Source of the DNA: Candidatus Accumulibacter meliphilus
GTDB taxonomy: Bacteria; Pseudomonadota; Gammaproteobacteria; Burkholderiales; Rhodocyclaceae
NCBI GenBank assembly: GCA_003332265.1
Contig: QPGA01000002.1
Coordinates: 77,150-141,149, forward strand
Direction: 5' to 3'
DNA: 64,000 bases
Positions within the stretch are counted from its first letter, which is position 1. Every line of letters starts with the position of its first letter. The position numbers were made by a program, and so were the translations under genes. Below, piece by piece: positions 7,868 through 17,632 of this stretch. A model generated the notes under the pieces. That model ran no database searches, had not been told where the DNA came from, and saw nothing but the letters and a program-made list of their open reading frames with translations.

Positions 7868-9715
7868 TCAGCTCGCTTTCTCGTAGATCACGAAACCGGC
7901 CGCCGGAACGGTCAGATGTACGGCCCTTGTCGGTCCGCGATCTTCAACCGGCAACTGGGTGCCGACCTCGGCGACGTCGGTAGAATAGGCGCAGCGGAAG
8001 TGTTCGCCGGGCCGATGCAGATCGTGGTCGATGACCGACCACACAGTGCGGGCCTGGACGGAGTCGGTGTTGATCGCGCACAGGACTTCCTCGCCGTCGA
8101 AGAGCCGTGACCAGGGAACGACGGAGCGGATTTCATTCCCGAACATCCGTGGGTAGCCAAAGCCGATACCATCGCCGGAGATTTGCCGCAGGTATTGTCG
8201 ACCACGGCGCAAGGCGATCTTGTCCTTGCGCAGGGCCAGGATCCTGGACGTTTCCCGGTACACGGGATGGCTCTCATCGAAAAAATGGCGACCGCGTGAT
8301 CGGAAGGCGCCGAAATCGCCGCCGAACTGGCATTCGCGAATGTAACGATCGTTGCCGCCTTCGCCATCGAACGCCTGCTCGGTTCCGTAATAGAGCAGCG
8401 GAATTCCCAGGGTCGTCGCTTCCATCCCGAGAACGGCGATCACCTGACGCGCATAAGCCGGGTCGCCGGCACAGAAGCGGGCCTTGCGTTCGCCCTTGCG
8501 TACCTGGTCGTGGTCGTCGAAGAGGGTGACGACCTTGTTGCGAAACCAGATGTGCGATTCCTTGTTGACCAGCAGCGAGTTGCGGAAGAGGTCGAAGTAC
8601 TGCTCCGGGTTTCGCGAGCCCTTGACGAGAAACTCCAACTTGTCCGGGATGTCATCGACGCCGAGGGCGGCATCAAGCCCCGTCTCTTCGAGCCGTTGAA
8701 AGGCGAAGCTGCGGCCGCCAGTGATTTCCCCGATGAGATAGAAGTTCTCTTTTCCCAGGCTCTGCGCGAATTCGTGAATGACCGAGGCAAAGTATCGCGT
8801 GGCACCGGGTTCCATGTGTTTTACGGTGTCGATACGAAAGCCGTCGACGTCGGCGAAGGCGATCCAGTACTTGTAGGCTTGCGTGATGACTTTCAGCGCC
8901 GTTGAGGGTCGGTAGGGATCGAGAAATCCTTCGCCCAGGGAGATATCCTTCAGCGTCTCGAAATCGCCCTGATAGAACTCCGGATCGTAATCCCAGCTGC
9001 GGATCTTTCCCTTGCGCGTAAAGGTCGTCGCGGCTTGCAGTTCTTGCGGCCAGATCGCAGCGTCGGGCGATCCCTGTCCCGCTGCCAGCGGAGCATCGAA
9101 AGGCAGCGTCGGGGCGCCGCTGGCGTCGCGGTAGCCTGCCACCGGAAACGTCCCGCCATTCCAGAACGGAACGACATCCGGCTCGTAGGCAAAGACGTTG
9201 CCGCTGTGGTTGAGAATGATGTCGAGGATGACACGAATGCCACGCTTGTGCGCCTCGGCGACCATCCTGCGCAGATCGTCCGCGCTGCCGAAATGTGGAT
9301 CGACGGCGAGGAAGTTCTGGATGCCGTAGCCGTGATAGGCGCCGGCGTCGAACGCTACCTGTTTGAAGATCGGACTGACCCAGATTGCCGTCACTCCCAA
9401 GCGCTGCAGATAGCCCAGCTTGCTGCTCAGGCCACGCAGCGTCCCGCCGCAGAAGCGTCCGCCGGCATCGCGCCAGCTCGCGGCAGCGGCCTCGGTTGGC
9501 ACGGCGTTGCCGGCATCCGCTGGCGTAAAAAGGGGCGTGCTACCGGTGTTCACCAACGTTCCGTCATTGCCTTTGTAGCCGTTCTCCTGATCGTCGGAAA
9601 AGCGGTCGAGCATCAGAAAATAGAGGACTTGATCTTCCCAGGCAGCCGGGGAGGGGTGAAAGCAGCCGGTGCGCAGTGCGGCAAAATCAATGCCGCCAAT
9701 CGATTCCAGGTTCAT
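7868..9715 (-). CDS. Alpha-amylase family glycoside hydrolase (GH13)
   Basis: A 615-residue GH13 enzyme. The four conserved regions are visible: VILDIILNHSG (I), GFRIDTVKHM with the nucleophile Asp near residue 290 (II), LIGEITGG with the acid/base Glu near 328 (III), and LFDDHDQ near 398 (IV). An N-terminal segment with YLQRLGVTAIWVSPIFK fits the (beta/alpha)8 barrel. No signal peptide is apparent, so a cytoplasmic role in alpha-glucan turnover is likely. It lies downstream on the same strand of the TerB/PspA operon but is separated from it by about 475 bp and a hairpin repeat, so it probably has its own promoter. Exact substrate specificity cannot be read from the sequence. Confidence 0.88.
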   Translation of the reverse strand: MNLESIGGIDFAALRTGCFHPSPAAWEDQVLYFLMLDRFSDDQENGYKGNDGTLVNTGSTPLFTPADAGNAVPTEAAAASWRDAGGRFCGGTLRGLSSKLGYLQRLGVTAIWVSPIFKQVAFDAGAYHGYGIQNFLAVDPHFGSADDLRRMVAEAHKRGIRVILDIILNHSGNVFAYEPDVVPFWNGGTFPVAGYRDASGAPTLPFDAPLAAGQGSPDAAIWPQELQAATTFTRKGKIRSWDYDPEFYQGDFETLKDISLGEGFLDPYRPSTALKVITQAYKYWIAFADVDGFRIDTVKHMEPGATRYFASVIHEFAQSLGKENFYLIGEITGGRSFAFQRLEETGLDAALGVDDIPDKLEFLVKGSRNPEQYFDLFRNSLLVNKESHIWFRNKVVTLFDDHDQVRKGERKARFCAGDPAYARQVIAVLGMEATTLGIPLLYYGTEQAFDGEGGNDRYIRECQFGGDFGAFRSRGRHFFDESHPVYRETSRILALRKDKIALRRGRQYLRQISGDGIGFGYPRMFGNEIRSVVPWSRLFDGEEVLCAINTDSVQARTVWSVIDHDLHRPGEHFRCAYSTDVAEVGTQLPVEDRGPTRAVHLTVPAAGFVIYEKAS

Positions 9716-9858
9716 TGTCGTAACCTCGCTTGATGGTGGTCAACGGTCAACGCCGCGCGCGCTCGATTCTTGCCAGCAAAGCTACGCGCCGGCAGCAGCC
9801 CCCGCGGTCGGATAGGGGCTTGGGTAAGGTGAGGTGGTCTGCCACGTGTGGGCCGCGG

Positions 9859-9913
9859 ATGAACTACGAATGAACTACGAATGAACTACGAATGAACTAC
9901 GAATGCACTACGA
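9859..9913. repeat. Five tandem 11-bp repeats
   Basis: The unit atgaactacga is repeated five times head to tail; the last copy has one change (a to c at position 4 of the unit). It lies in the 475-bp spacer between the amylase start (9715) and the TerB-like gene end (10191). Besides this array and the hairpin repeat at 10069-10194, I see no gene in that spacer. Too short and uniform to be a CRISPR array; probably slippage, or possibly a protein-binding array upstream of the amylase. Confidence 0.85.
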
Positions 9914-10068
9914 AGCGACACGACCAAGAGAAGCAGCTAACTCCAGGAGCGCGCTCAAAAAGTATAGGTAGCCGCCAACAGCTCTGTCAATTACCGATTC
10001 GGCCGCGGCGAACCCCCGAAACAAACATCGAAAGGCCGGGTTTTCGAGCCCTTCCGCCTTTCAGCCCA

Positions 10069-10194
10069 TTAATGTGAAAGTCGCGCCAGCGACTCACGAA
10101 ACTCCCTTCTCCCCTCGCGGGAGAAGGGTCAGGGGAAGAGGGGAACGGTCATGGCTTTCATCATCAGGGGTATCTCGAATGTCATGACCGTTAG
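10069..10194 (+). repeat. Dispersed multi-hairpin repeat, copy A
   Basis: One of four near-full copies (others at 20663-20780, 23934-24058, 24059-24184). It contains three dyads: gtcgc/gcgac; cccttctccc/gggagaaggg with a 5-nt loop; and aacggtcatg... pairing with catgaccgtt, slightly decayed here. The right end supplies the TAA stop of the TerB-like gene (complement of tta at 10191-10193). Likely a transcription terminator or a non-autonomous mobile element. Confidence 0.8.
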
Positions 10195-10643
10195 CCCAAT
10201 TCGCGTGCCACCACCGCCACCGAGTCGGCGTCGGGCAGTCTGGCGAGTTGGGCAAGCATGTAGTCCTTGACCAGGGCCAGCAGTTCGTCGACGCGCGTCC
10301 CGGCCATGCCGATCTCGGCGGCGACTTCACGAACCGCCGCCAATTCCTTGTCAATCAGAGCGCCGTCGGCGTAGGCCACCAGCAGGCAGGTGGCGACGAG
10401 CATGTCGCGCTGCGCCGGCGCCGTGAACAAACCGGCAGCGTTGCCGGCGGGTGTCTCGGTCTGCAGGGAGGCGAAGGCGGGCCAGTCCAGCGCCGCATTG
10501 CGACAGGCGTCATAGAACTGGCCAATCAGGGCCACTTCTTCTGCGCTTTTTGTGCCATCGACGTGTGCGATACGCAGCAGTATTTGGGTGGCGGCGACGG
10601 TCTGGGCGACATTGAGCGAAACGTCATCGAACTGGGGAAACAT
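10191..10643 (-). CDS. TerB-like helical protein
   Basis: A 150-residue, all-helical protein with two TerB-like repeats: ILLRIAHVDGTKSAEEV and LLVAYADGALIDKELAAVREVAAEIGM. In TerB the acidic loop after each A-x-x-DG binds metal. ATG 10643 is chosen because GAAGGAG lies 8 bp upstream; the open frame further upstream is Arg/Cys-rich and not family-like. It is the last gene of an eight-gene minus-strand operon, 10 bp after the AAA+ ATPase. TerB domains occur in tellurite/phage/stress response modules, often with AAA+ or PspA-like partners, which matches this context. The stop codon lies inside a dispersed hairpin repeat. Confidence 0.78.
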   Translation of the reverse strand: MFPQFDDVSLNVAQTVAATQILLRIAHVDGTKSAEEVALIGQFYDACRNAALDWPAFASLQTETPAGNAAGLFTAPAQRDMLVATCLLVAYADGALIDKELAAVREVAAEIGMAGTRVDELLALVKDYMLAQLARLPDADSVAVVARELG

Positions 10644-10653
10644 AGGGGCTCCT

Positions 10654-12516
10654 TCAACGGTTGATCTGGCGCCGGAACTCGGCGAGTCGGGTCTGCACTT
10701 CCTGGACCGATAGCGCGCGGAAGCGCTGCGGCAGCAGCGAACGGCGCGAAGTTTCCGATACCGCCAGCATCTCCATGTAGTGCACCATGGCAATCTCCTG
10801 CGGCGGCATGAAGTCGTCGATCGCCTGCTTCAGGAGGGCGCTGGTCAGAGCCGTCCGCGCGCGTTCGGCAAATTCGGCAGCGAGTAGTGCGAGCGCTTCG
10901 AGGTCGGCATTGGAATAGCCTTCCAGCGCTTCGCAGGCTTCGTGCAGGGCAGCGTCGGTGAGGTCCAGTGCTACTACCTGGTAGCGGCGAAAAATGGCGC
11001 CGATCACGGCTGCGCGCTCAGCGGCCGTTTCGGCGTAGAAAAAGGGAATCTTGCGATCGAGACGCCCCGGACGTTTGATATCGGTATCGAGCTTGTCCGG
11101 ACGGTTGGTCATCAGGATGAACAGCACCTGGCCGCGGTTCTCGGGGTCGGACATGAACTCCTTGAGGCGGGCGATGACTCGCGAGCCGGTGCCACCGTCG
11201 GAATCGCCGCTGCTACCGAAGCTGCGGTCGCCTTCGTCGATGACCAGCGCAATCGGTCCCATGGCCTTGACCGTCGCCAGCACCCGTTCGAGGTTGGCCT
11301 CGGTCGAACCGACCCACTTGGAGCGGAAGTTCTTCAGCGCCACGCCGGACAATCCCGCCTCCTTGAGGAAGGCCTTGATGACGAAGGTCTTGCCGGCGCC
11401 CATCGGGCCCACGGCGAGCAGACCCATCGGTGCCCGCGCTCGGTCGCCGCTACGGATCAGGCGGGCAATCTCGAGCAGTTCGCTCTTGATGTGCTCGTTG
11501 CCGCCGACACTGTCGAGTCCGTGCCGAGGTTCGATGAATTCGATCAGGCCGGCGCACTCCTTCTCGATCAACTCGCGCTTGCGTTGGCGGACGACGGCCA
11601 GCATCTCGCCGGCCGGGTCCTCTTCGGGCAGCGCCCGGGTCGGGTCGACCAGTTGCTGGATTTCGCCTGGCGTCATGCCGGCGGTGATCGTGGCGAGTCT
11701 TTGCGCGCGTTGCTCGGCGTTCGGACTGCCCTGCAGCAGTCCGACGATCAGGCTTCGTCGTTGCTGCTCGCTCAGTGCCTGCGGCGCTTCGCTGGCGACG
11801 ATGCTGGCCAGCTGGATCAGGCGTAGTCCGGCGGTATGATCGGCCAGCAGTTCGGCTTCAGCAGCCGGCATGCTGGGTGCGTAATGCCCGATCGTCGCGT
11901 GGCGCGCTTCGCGATCCGGCATCGGCAACTCGATGGCTACGATGCGCGGATGCGTCAGCAGAGCCGGGCTGATGTCGGCCAGGGACTCGCTGACCAGGAT
12001 GACGACGTTGTCACGATCGGAGAATTCCTCGTCGAGCGACCAGCGGTGCAGCGCGGTGAAGGCTCCGCGTTCGTCGAGTGACAGGAGGTGCGGCTCGGCC
12101 GCCGGAAAGAGGGTCCCTGCGTAGGGAATCAGCAGGGCGCTCGAACGCTGCTCGAGCATCTGCCGTTCGAGCGATTCGAAGATGCCGGCCAGCCCCTTGC
12201 CTTCCAGATGACGATAGAGCTCGATTTTTCCCTGCGCGCTGCTCCCCTGGACGATGCGCACGCCGCGGTCGATGCTCAGTTCGAAGATCTGCTGCTTGTT
12301 GTCCTTGAGCAGCACCTCGCTGAGCAAGGGCAACAGCGTGTAGTAGCGAGCGCCGACCTGATAGCGGTCAAAAACATTGCGGTAGAGGACGAAAACCGAA
12401 GCTTCGCCGGCCAGATACTTCTGACGCAGCGTCTCTGCCCAGCCCGGCAGTGGCGGGCGCGGTGAAGATGATGGATACGGCGGCTGACTTGCGGCTGCGG
12501 GGCTGCTGCGGGTCAT
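10654..12516 (-). CDS. AAA+ ATPase of the PspA/TerB operon
   Basis: A 620-residue protein. An N-terminal region (to about 300) has a degenerate ATPase-like core with [17 protein letters not shown]-terminal AAA+ domain has Walker A GPMGAGKT (about 370), Walker [14 protein letters not shown], sensor-1 region [12 protein letters not shown] and arginine finger [14 protein letters not shown]. The layout resembles two-domain AAA+ remodelling ATPases. It sits between pspA and the TerB-like gene with 10-16 bp spacing. PspF-type sigma-54 activators also have AAA+ domains, but no GAFTGA loop is seen here, so this is not PspF. A role in remodelling membrane or PspA assemblies is inference. Confidence 0.8.
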   Translation of the reverse strand: MTRSSPAAASQPPYPSSSPRPPLPGWAETLRQKYLAGEASVFVLYRNVFDRYQVGARYYTLLPLLSEVLLKDNKQQIFELSIDRGVRIVQGSSAQGKIELYRHLEGKGLAGIFESLERQMLEQRSSALLIPYAGTLFPAAEPHLLSLDERGAFTALHRWSLDEEFSDRDNVVILVSESLADISPALLTHPRIVAIELPMPDREARHATIGHYAPSMPAAEAELLADHTAGLRLIQLASIVASEAPQALSEQQRRSLIVGLLQGSPNAEQRAQRLATITAGMTPGEIQQLVDPTRALPEEDPAGEMLAVVRQRKRELIEKECAGLIEFIEPRHGLDSVGGNEHIKSELLEIARLIRSGDRARAPMGLLAVGPMGAGKTFVIKAFLKEAGLSGVALKNFRSKWVGSTEANLERVLATVKAMGPIALVIDEGDRSFGSSGDSDGGTGSRVIARLKEFMSDPENRGQVLFILMTNRPDKLDTDIKRPGRLDRKIPFFYAETAAERAAVIGAIFRRYQVVALDLTDAALHEACEALEGYSNADLEALALLAAEFAERARTALTSALLKQAIDDFMPPQEIAMVHYMEMLAVSETSRRSLLPQRFRALSVQEVQTRLAEFRRQINR

Positions 12517-12531
12517 GGCGTTCTGCGGCAG

Positions 12532-13245
12532 CTACATCGACTTGCCGGCGACAGCATCCGCCTGGCCGGCCCGCGCGCGCTTCATCTCCTCGAGCTGCTG
12601 ACGCGCGGTCACCGCGCCGCTACTCTGGCGAAGCCTGGCGAGCTTGACGTCGAGGTCGGAATCACGCATTTCGGAGCCCATTTTTGCTTCGGCGACGGTC
12701 GTCTTGATATGTTCGCGGACGTTGTCGAGGGCGCGCACCTCGGCGTCGACTGACAAGCCATCGAGCTGATTCTGGATCTTGAGGCGTGCCTGCGCGCTGA
12801 GCATCTGCGCCAGCATGCGGTCCTTCTCGTCCTTGAGTTTCTGGATTTCGGACTTGACCTGCAGCAGCGAGTCCTTCGCTTCCTGGGTATCGGTACGCGC
12901 CTGCTCCATTTCCTGTTCGAGCGCCTTGATGCTGGCGTCGAGCGCGTTCTTCTTCTGGATCAGGACGATGCCGAGGTCATCCTGAGCGGTGGCCAGGGCG
13001 ATGTTGAGGTCGGCGGTAACCGCCGCGAGTTCGCTGCGCTCACTTTCGAGGCGCGCCGAAACGTCCTCGCGCCGGCGCATGATTGCCGCCGTGGCGGTCT
13101 TCAACTTGCCATACTTTTCGATCATCGAATCGATCGCGTTCTGGTAGGCGATTTCCGGATGCCGCTTTTCCACGTCGGTGATCCACAGCGAGACAAAGCC
13201 CGACCAGAGGTTGGAGAGACGCCCCACAAGACTGATATCAACCAT
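12532..13245 (-). CDS. PspA/IM30 family envelope-stress protein
   Basis: A 237-residue, almost wholly helical coiled-coil protein with long heptad stretches ([19 protein letters not shown] and neighbours) and an N-terminal amphipathic helix ([16 protein letters not shown]). This is the plan of PspA/IM30/Vipp1 proteins, ESCRT-III relatives that bind and stabilise stressed inner membrane. ATG 13245 is preferred because GGGAAGAAGG precedes it. The length is close to E. coli PspA (222 residues). It is 15 bp from the next gene (AAA+ ATPase). No pspB or pspC genes are nearby, so regulation differs from the classical psp operon. Confidence 0.82.
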   Translation of the reverse strand: MVDISLVGRLSNLWSGFVSLWITDVEKRHPEIAYQNAIDSMIEKYGKLKTATAAIMRRREDVSARLESERSELAAVTADLNIALATAQDDLGIVLIQKKNALDASIKALEQEMEQARTDTQEAKDSLLQVKSEIQKLKDEKDRMLAQMLSAQARLKIQNQLDGLSVDAEVRALDNVREHIKTTVAEAKMGSEMRDSDLDVKLARLRQSSGAVTARQQLEEMKRARAGQADAVAGKSM

Positions 13246-13352
13246 TGCCTTCTTCCCTTCGTAAACCGGTTCCCCGGCCAAGTATGAGTGAGCAAATGAC
13301 GGCGATCGTCATCAGCCCTTCAAAAAAAGTCGCCATTTTCCCGGCAATCCTC

Positions 13353-14228
13353 TCAGCTTCTGCCGGCGCTCGCCACGGCCACCAGGCGCCGTGCGCCGCT
13401 GCCAGCCGGCATGGCCACCCCGGGCAGCGCTTCGGCCAGGCCGCTGGCCAGATCGGCCTCGATGTCTTCCTGCAGGCGCAGCTTGCCGACAGCCTCTTCG
13501 AGCCGGTTGCCGATGTCTTCGGAGGCTGGCAAAGTCATGATCGTCTGGTAGATTTCGGCGAGTTGGTCGGGCATCGACAGCATCGCCGCCTCGAGCGCCC
13601 GGCGGCGGCTCTGCATCCGGTTATGCCGCTCGATGAGATCCACGTAGTCGGTGCGCGCTTTCTGAAGTTGGCGGAGATCGGTTCCCCGGCGCGGCGAGGC
13701 CAGTTCTCTTTCGATGCCAGCCAGCATGGCATCGACTTCCTGAAGGTTGATCGATTCGACGCGATCATCCATCACCAGTCCGGACAACCACAGGCCAAGG
13801 TACTCCAGCGTCACGTCGTCGAGCTGCTCGACGTCCCGGTAGTGCAGGCGGGAAAGACCGGTTTCCGCGCGCTGATAGAGCGAATCGACCCTTTCCAGCA
13901 TCCTTTGGTAGGTGCGCAGTCTGTGCGAATAGCCTTCGCGTTTGCCGGCGCGTTTCTGGAGTTCGGCGAACAGTTGCTCGCGCGAGGCCTGCCGCGCCCT
14001 GGCCCGCCAGCGGCGGTCGACCTGCTCGCGAAAGCTGGGCAGGGACGGGATATGCAGGACGGCGAGCACTTCGCCGGCAGCAAAAGCAATCAAGGGCACT
14101 GCCCCGATGCCGAAGCCGAAGGGGATCGACAACAGGGCCGCGGCGGCCAGCGAGCCGAGAAACGCGTAGAGATTCGCCTGACTGGTGAGGACTTCCCTGA
14201 CGTACGGCGGTTTCCCTTCTTCGGCCAT
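13353..14228 (-). CDS. Membrane-anchored coiled-coil protein, unknown function
   Basis: A 291-residue protein with a hydrophobic hairpin at about residues 22-60 (LYAFLGSLAAAALLSIPFGF, then IGAVPLIAFAAGEVLAVL) predicting two transmembrane helices. A long Arg/Glu-rich helical cytoplasmic region follows. ATG 14228 is only 2 bp after the upstream ABC ATPase stop; an extension to 14462 would overlap that gene extensively. I do not recognise the family. Being sandwiched between an ABC transporter and pspA suggests a membrane adaptor linking the two, which is inference. Confidence 0.7.
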   Translation of the reverse strand: MAEEGKPPYVREVLTSQANLYAFLGSLAAAALLSIPFGFGIGAVPLIAFAAGEVLAVLHIPSLPSFREQVDRRWRARARQASREQLFAELQKRAGKREGYSHRLRTYQRMLERVDSLYQRAETGLSRLHYRDVEQLDDVTLEYLGLWLSGLVMDDRVESINLQEVDAMLAGIERELASPRRGTDLRQLQKARTDYVDLIERHNRMQSRRRALEAAMLSMPDQLAEIYQTIMTLPASEDIGNRLEEAVGKLRLQEDIEADLASGLAEALPGVAMPAGSGARRLVAVASAGRS

Positions 14229-14230
14229 GG

Positions 14231-15100
14231 CTAGATGCTGACCCTGACCTGGCCCTTGCCGGGACTGGCGTGGAGCTGGGCGAGAATGCGCTCCTCGAGG
14301 CCTTGAGCTGCCGCCGAGCGCTGCCATGCCGCCGCGCGCGGACGCGGTTCGCCGATCAGAAAATCGTCGGCGACACGCGCCGGCTGGCCAGACAGGACGA
14401 TTACCCGGTCGCCAAGCAGCAGCGCTTCGGTCACGTCGTGGGTGACGAAAACGACCAGGCACGGCCAGGACTGGTAGAGGTCGATCAGCAGCTGCTGCAT
14501 TTCCTCGCGCGTCTGCGCATCGAGGGCGCCGAAAGGCTCATCCATGAGCAGGATTTTCGGCCGCAGGACCAGGGCACGCGCCAGTGCGACGCGCTGGTTT
14601 TGTCCGCCGGAGAGCTGCGCTGGCCGCAGGCCGGCCTTGTCCGCCAGACCGACGGCCTTGAGCAGGTCGGTGACGCGCTGACGCCATTCGGCTTCCGGCT
14701 CGCGCGACTTCCACAGCTTGAGCCGAAACGGGAAGGCAACATTGTCGAACACCGACAGGTCGGGTCGATTGGCATAGCGCTGGAAGACCATCACCGAATC
14801 GTCGTGGGCGCCGTGGCACTCGACACCGTCGATCATCACGCTGCCTGAGGTCGGCGTCTTGACGCCCATCGGCCGCACGCCACCGAGCATGTGCAGCAGG
14901 GTGCTCTTGCCGCAGCCGGAGGGACCGAGCAGCATGTTGATCCCCGGTTGCTCGAAGCTCAGGGTGACGCGGTCGATCACCCGTGTGACGGCACCGGAGT
15001 GCGCCGGATATTCCTGGACGATGTCCTTGAGGACCACCGCTACCGACTTTGCGGCAGCGGCCGCGACTGGCCTGCCGGCCGCCGTCATTGGCGCAGTCAT
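14231..15100 (-). CDS. ABC transporter ATP-binding protein, NitT/TauT type
   Basis: A 289-residue ATPase with Walker [11 protein letters not shown]-loop region [15 protein letters not shown], signature [15 protein letters not shown], Walker [15 protein letters not shown] and switch histidine in [11 protein letters not shown]. The pattern is that of nitrate/sulfonate/taurine importers. It overlaps the permease gene by 4 bp. With the permease and the OmpA-fused binding protein it forms a complete importer, but the substrate cannot be told from sequence. Confidence 0.9.
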   Translation of the reverse strand: MTAPMTAAGRPVAAAAAKSVAVVLKDIVQEYPAHSGAVTRVIDRVTLSFEQPGINMLLGPSGCGKSTLLHMLGGVRPMGVKTPTSGSVMIDGVECHGAHDDSVMVFQRYANRPDLSVFDNVAFPFRLKLWKSREPEAEWRQRVTDLLKAVGLADKAGLRPAQLSGGQNQRVALARALVLRPKILLMDEPFGALDAQTREEMQQLLIDLYQSWPCLVVFVTHDVTEALLLGDRVIVLSGQPARVADDFLIGEPRPRAAAWQRSAAAQGLEERILAQLHASPGKGQVRVSI

Positions 15101-15894
15101 TGCTGTGTTTCCCAGGGATAGAGGCGGCGCTTGAGCCAGATCATCAAGCGGTAGGTGAGCAGCGCCAGCGCAATGATGACAATGATGCCGGCAAACACCT
15201 GATCCCAGGCGCTGAAGCGGCGAGCGTTCTGGATCAGCTGGCCGAGTCCCTCACGGGCATTCACGTATTCAGCGACGGTAATGTAGGTCCACATCACCGA
15301 GAAGGCGACGATCACCGCGTCGGCGATGCGCGGCATGGCCATGGGCACCACCGCCTGGCGGATGCACTCCCAGGGCGTGGCGCCGAGGTCGCGGGCGCCG
15401 ATCCAGTAGCTTTGCGGCACCGCCTGAATGGCGTCACGGACCATCGGAATCAGGTACACCACGGCGCCGATGAACAGAAAGGCGATCTTCATCGACTCGC
15501 CGATACCCATCCACATCACCAGAATGGGCAACAGGGCCACCACCGGCGCCGAGCGAAAGGGATCGACGAGCGGCGACAGTGCCGCATTGATCTGTGGCGC
15601 GGCGCCCATGACGATGCCGATCGGAATGCCGATGATGATCACCAGCAGGCCGGCAACGAGCAGCCGCCCGCCGGACCACAGCGTCGCCGTCAGCAGCATG
15701 CTGTGGCCATCGTTCCAGGCCAGGTAGGCAAACGCCGAAACGACGTCCCAGGGTGCCGGCAGCCGGGTCTGGCTGACCAGTCCGGAAGCGGCGACGGCGC
15801 TCCACAGCAGCAGCACGGCGAGCACCGAGCCGACACCGAGCAAGCGGCGGCGCTGCGGATCCGGCGGCGCGTAGGGGTTCCAGAATTCGCCCAT
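15097..15894 (-). CDS. ABC transporter permease, NitT/TauT type
   Basis: A 265-residue inner-membrane protein with about six hydrophobic segments and the cytoplasmic coupling motif around AAPQINAALSPLVDPFRSAPVVALLPI. An ARDLGATPWECIRQAVVPMAMPRIADA loop (EAA-like) contacts the ATPase. The N-terminus (GEFWNPYAPPDPQRRR) is cytoplasmic and unusually Pro/Arg-rich. It is encoded 19 bp after the binding-protein/OmpA fusion and overlaps the ATPase gene by 4 bp. Confidence 0.88.
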   Translation of the reverse strand: MGEFWNPYAPPDPQRRRLLGVGSVLAVLLLWSAVAASGLVSQTRLPAPWDVVSAFAYLAWNDGHSMLLTATLWSGGRLLVAGLLVIIIGIPIGIVMGAAPQINAALSPLVDPFRSAPVVALLPILVMWMGIGESMKIAFLFIGAVVYLIPMVRDAIQAVPQSYWIGARDLGATPWECIRQAVVPMAMPRIADAVIVAFSVMWTYITVAEYVNAREGLGQLIQNARRFSAWDQVFAGIIVIIALALLTYRLMIWLKRRLYPWETQQ

Positions 15895-15913
15895 CGTCGT
15901 GCAATCGCTGGCT

Positions 15914-17617
15914 CTAACGGCCGCCGAACACGGCTACCCGGGTGCTCCGGTTTAGCGCTCGGCAGTCTTCGAGGGACAAGCCTTCGGCGGCGGCGTTGGC
16001 TTCGTTGCACAGCGGACGATCAGGGCCGTTGCCGACAATCTTGAAACGCTCGCGCGGGAACTCCCATTGCGTGACCAGATAGTCGACCACGGCCCGGGCG
16101 CGGACCTCCGAAAGACGCTGATTCACCTCGCGAGCGCCCGTCGAGTCGGAATTGCCGCTGACTTCGAAATAGGCTTTGCCGTTGTTCTCGATGAACGGCA
16201 CCATCTCGGCATCGATCGTTTTTTGGGCGCGCTTGCTCAAGTCAGTGCTGCCCGAGGCAAAACCAACGGTCACCGGCTTGGTCACCATCGCTTGCTGTTG
16301 CGTGGCTTCCTTGAGCGAGGCTTGCGTGAAGCTGGTCTGCGCTTGCGCGGCGGCGGTCGCCGCCGGCTGATCACGGGCCAGCATGGCCTTGATGAAGCGG
16401 TAGTCGAAGCTGTCCTGCGGCGCGATCACCGGCGATTTTGGATTGGCCAGCGCGCCGGCCTTGCGGTAGATCTCGTCAAAACGCTTGTAGACGCGCTCGT
16501 AGTGGTTGGTGCCACCGGCCAGGCCGAGAATGCGGGCATTCTCTTCGACGCCGGTCCACACCACATTCGGGAACAGGTTCTTGACGAAGGGCCGGCCTTC
16601 CTTGTCGGCGAGCAACTTGAAGAACTCCTCGGTGTTGATCAGCGCGTCCACCGCGTTGTCCGGATTGGCGCGCGCTGCCGGCACGCCTTCCATCCAGCCT
16701 TCGACGAACTTCTGGACCACAGCCTGTCCCTCGGGCTTCGCCAGCAAGCGAGAGTCGCAGACCATGACGTCGAAAATCAGGTTGGTGGCCGTCTTCGTCG
16801 AGTAGACGACGTGCGCGCCTTTGACGTTGCGCAGCGCCAGGGCCAGATCCGGGTCCCAGAGAACGGCCGCATCGACGTGCCCGGACTCGAGCGCGGCGCG
16901 CACGCCGGCCGTGCCTTCCTCGGCATTGATGAAGACGATCTTGACACTTTCCTTCTTGCGCGCCGTCAGCGAGGCGTTGTCCAGCGCGTCGATCAGGATG
17001 CCGTGCGACGGCGTGAACTGGAGCAGCGCCACCGAACGTCCGGCCAGGTCCTCGATGGCCTTCACCGCTGGGTCGCTGGCGATTACCGCGTCGCCGCCCT
17101 GCGTGTTATCGACAATCATCACTGCCTTGCCGTCGAGGCCGGCGTTACGCAGGTTCGGTTGCTCCTGGGCCCAGAAGTCGGAGGTTCGCCAGGCGCACTG
17201 CGCCGCGCCGGATTCGAAGATCGTCGCCAGCGTCGGGATGTCGTCCTGAATCACAAAGCGCACATTCAGGCCAATCTTGCTGTAAATCGACCCCGGCTGC
17301 GTGTCAAGGGAATTGCCATTGGCGACCAGGGCGGGTGCGTAGCCGTGGAAGCTGACCAGGCTGACCTTGAGGGGGTTGCCCGGGGTGCCGAGCGCTGCAT
17401 TCTTGGCGTCCGCCTTGACGGCCGCGGTCGCGGTCGGCGTCGGCGGCTGGGCTCTGGCCGCGGCCTCGGCGGCGGCGGTCGCTGGCGTGGATACCACCGC
17501 TGCATCACCGCCGCCGGCAAAGCGCTCCTTGAGGCCCAGGTTCCAGGCCAGCGATCCGGCGACGCCGAGAATTATGACGGTAATCAGGCCCTTGGCCATC
17601 GGTGTCAGTTGCGCCAT
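15914..17617 (-). CDS. Membrane-anchored ABC substrate-binding protein fused to an OmpA domain
   Basis: A 567-residue fusion. Residues 9-28 (KGLITVIILGVAGSLAWNLG) form an uncleaved membrane anchor. An Ala/Pro-rich linker follows (about 35-75). A NitT/TauT-type binding domain spans about 80-430 (VSLVSFHGYAPALVANG; AAQCAWRTSDFWAQEQ). A C-terminal OmpA domain (about 445-567) has VGFASGSTDLSKRAQKTID, GNSDSTGAREVNQRLSEVRA and FKIVGNGPDRP. OmpA domains bind peptidoglycan, so the protein would tether an importer to the cell wall. GGAGA lies upstream of ATG 17617. It is the first transporter gene after the coiled-coil gene of the operon. Confidence 0.85.
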   Translation of the reverse strand: MAQLTPMAKGLITVIILGVAGSLAWNLGLKERFAGGGDAAVVSTPATAAAEAAARAQPPTPTATAAVKADAKNAALGTPGNPLKVSLVSFHGYAPALVANGNSLDTQPGSIYSKIGLNVRFVIQDDIPTLATIFESGAAQCAWRTSDFWAQEQPNLRNAGLDGKAVMIVDNTQGGDAVIASDPAVKAIEDLAGRSVALLQFTPSHGILIDALDNASLTARKKESVKIVFINAEEGTAGVRAALESGHVDAAVLWDPDLALALRNVKGAHVVYSTKTATNLIFDVMVCDSRLLAKPEGQAVVQKFVEGWMEGVPAARANPDNAVDALINTEEFFKLLADKEGRPFVKNLFPNVVWTGVEENARILGLAGGTNHYERVYKRFDEIYRKAGALANPKSPVIAPQDSFDYRFIKAMLARDQPAATAAAQAQTSFTQASLKEATQQQAMVTKPVTVGFASGSTDLSKRAQKTIDAEMVPFIENNGKAYFEVSGNSDSTGAREVNQRLSEVRARAVVDYLVTQWEFPRERFKIVGNGPDRPLCNEANAAAEGLSLEDCRALNRSTRVAVFGGR

Positions 17618-17632
17618 CTGTCGTCTCCTTGC

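Noticed and set aside
9859-9913. Possible CRISPR array
   Set aside because: The 11-bp units are contiguous with no spacers, and no cas genes are in the window.
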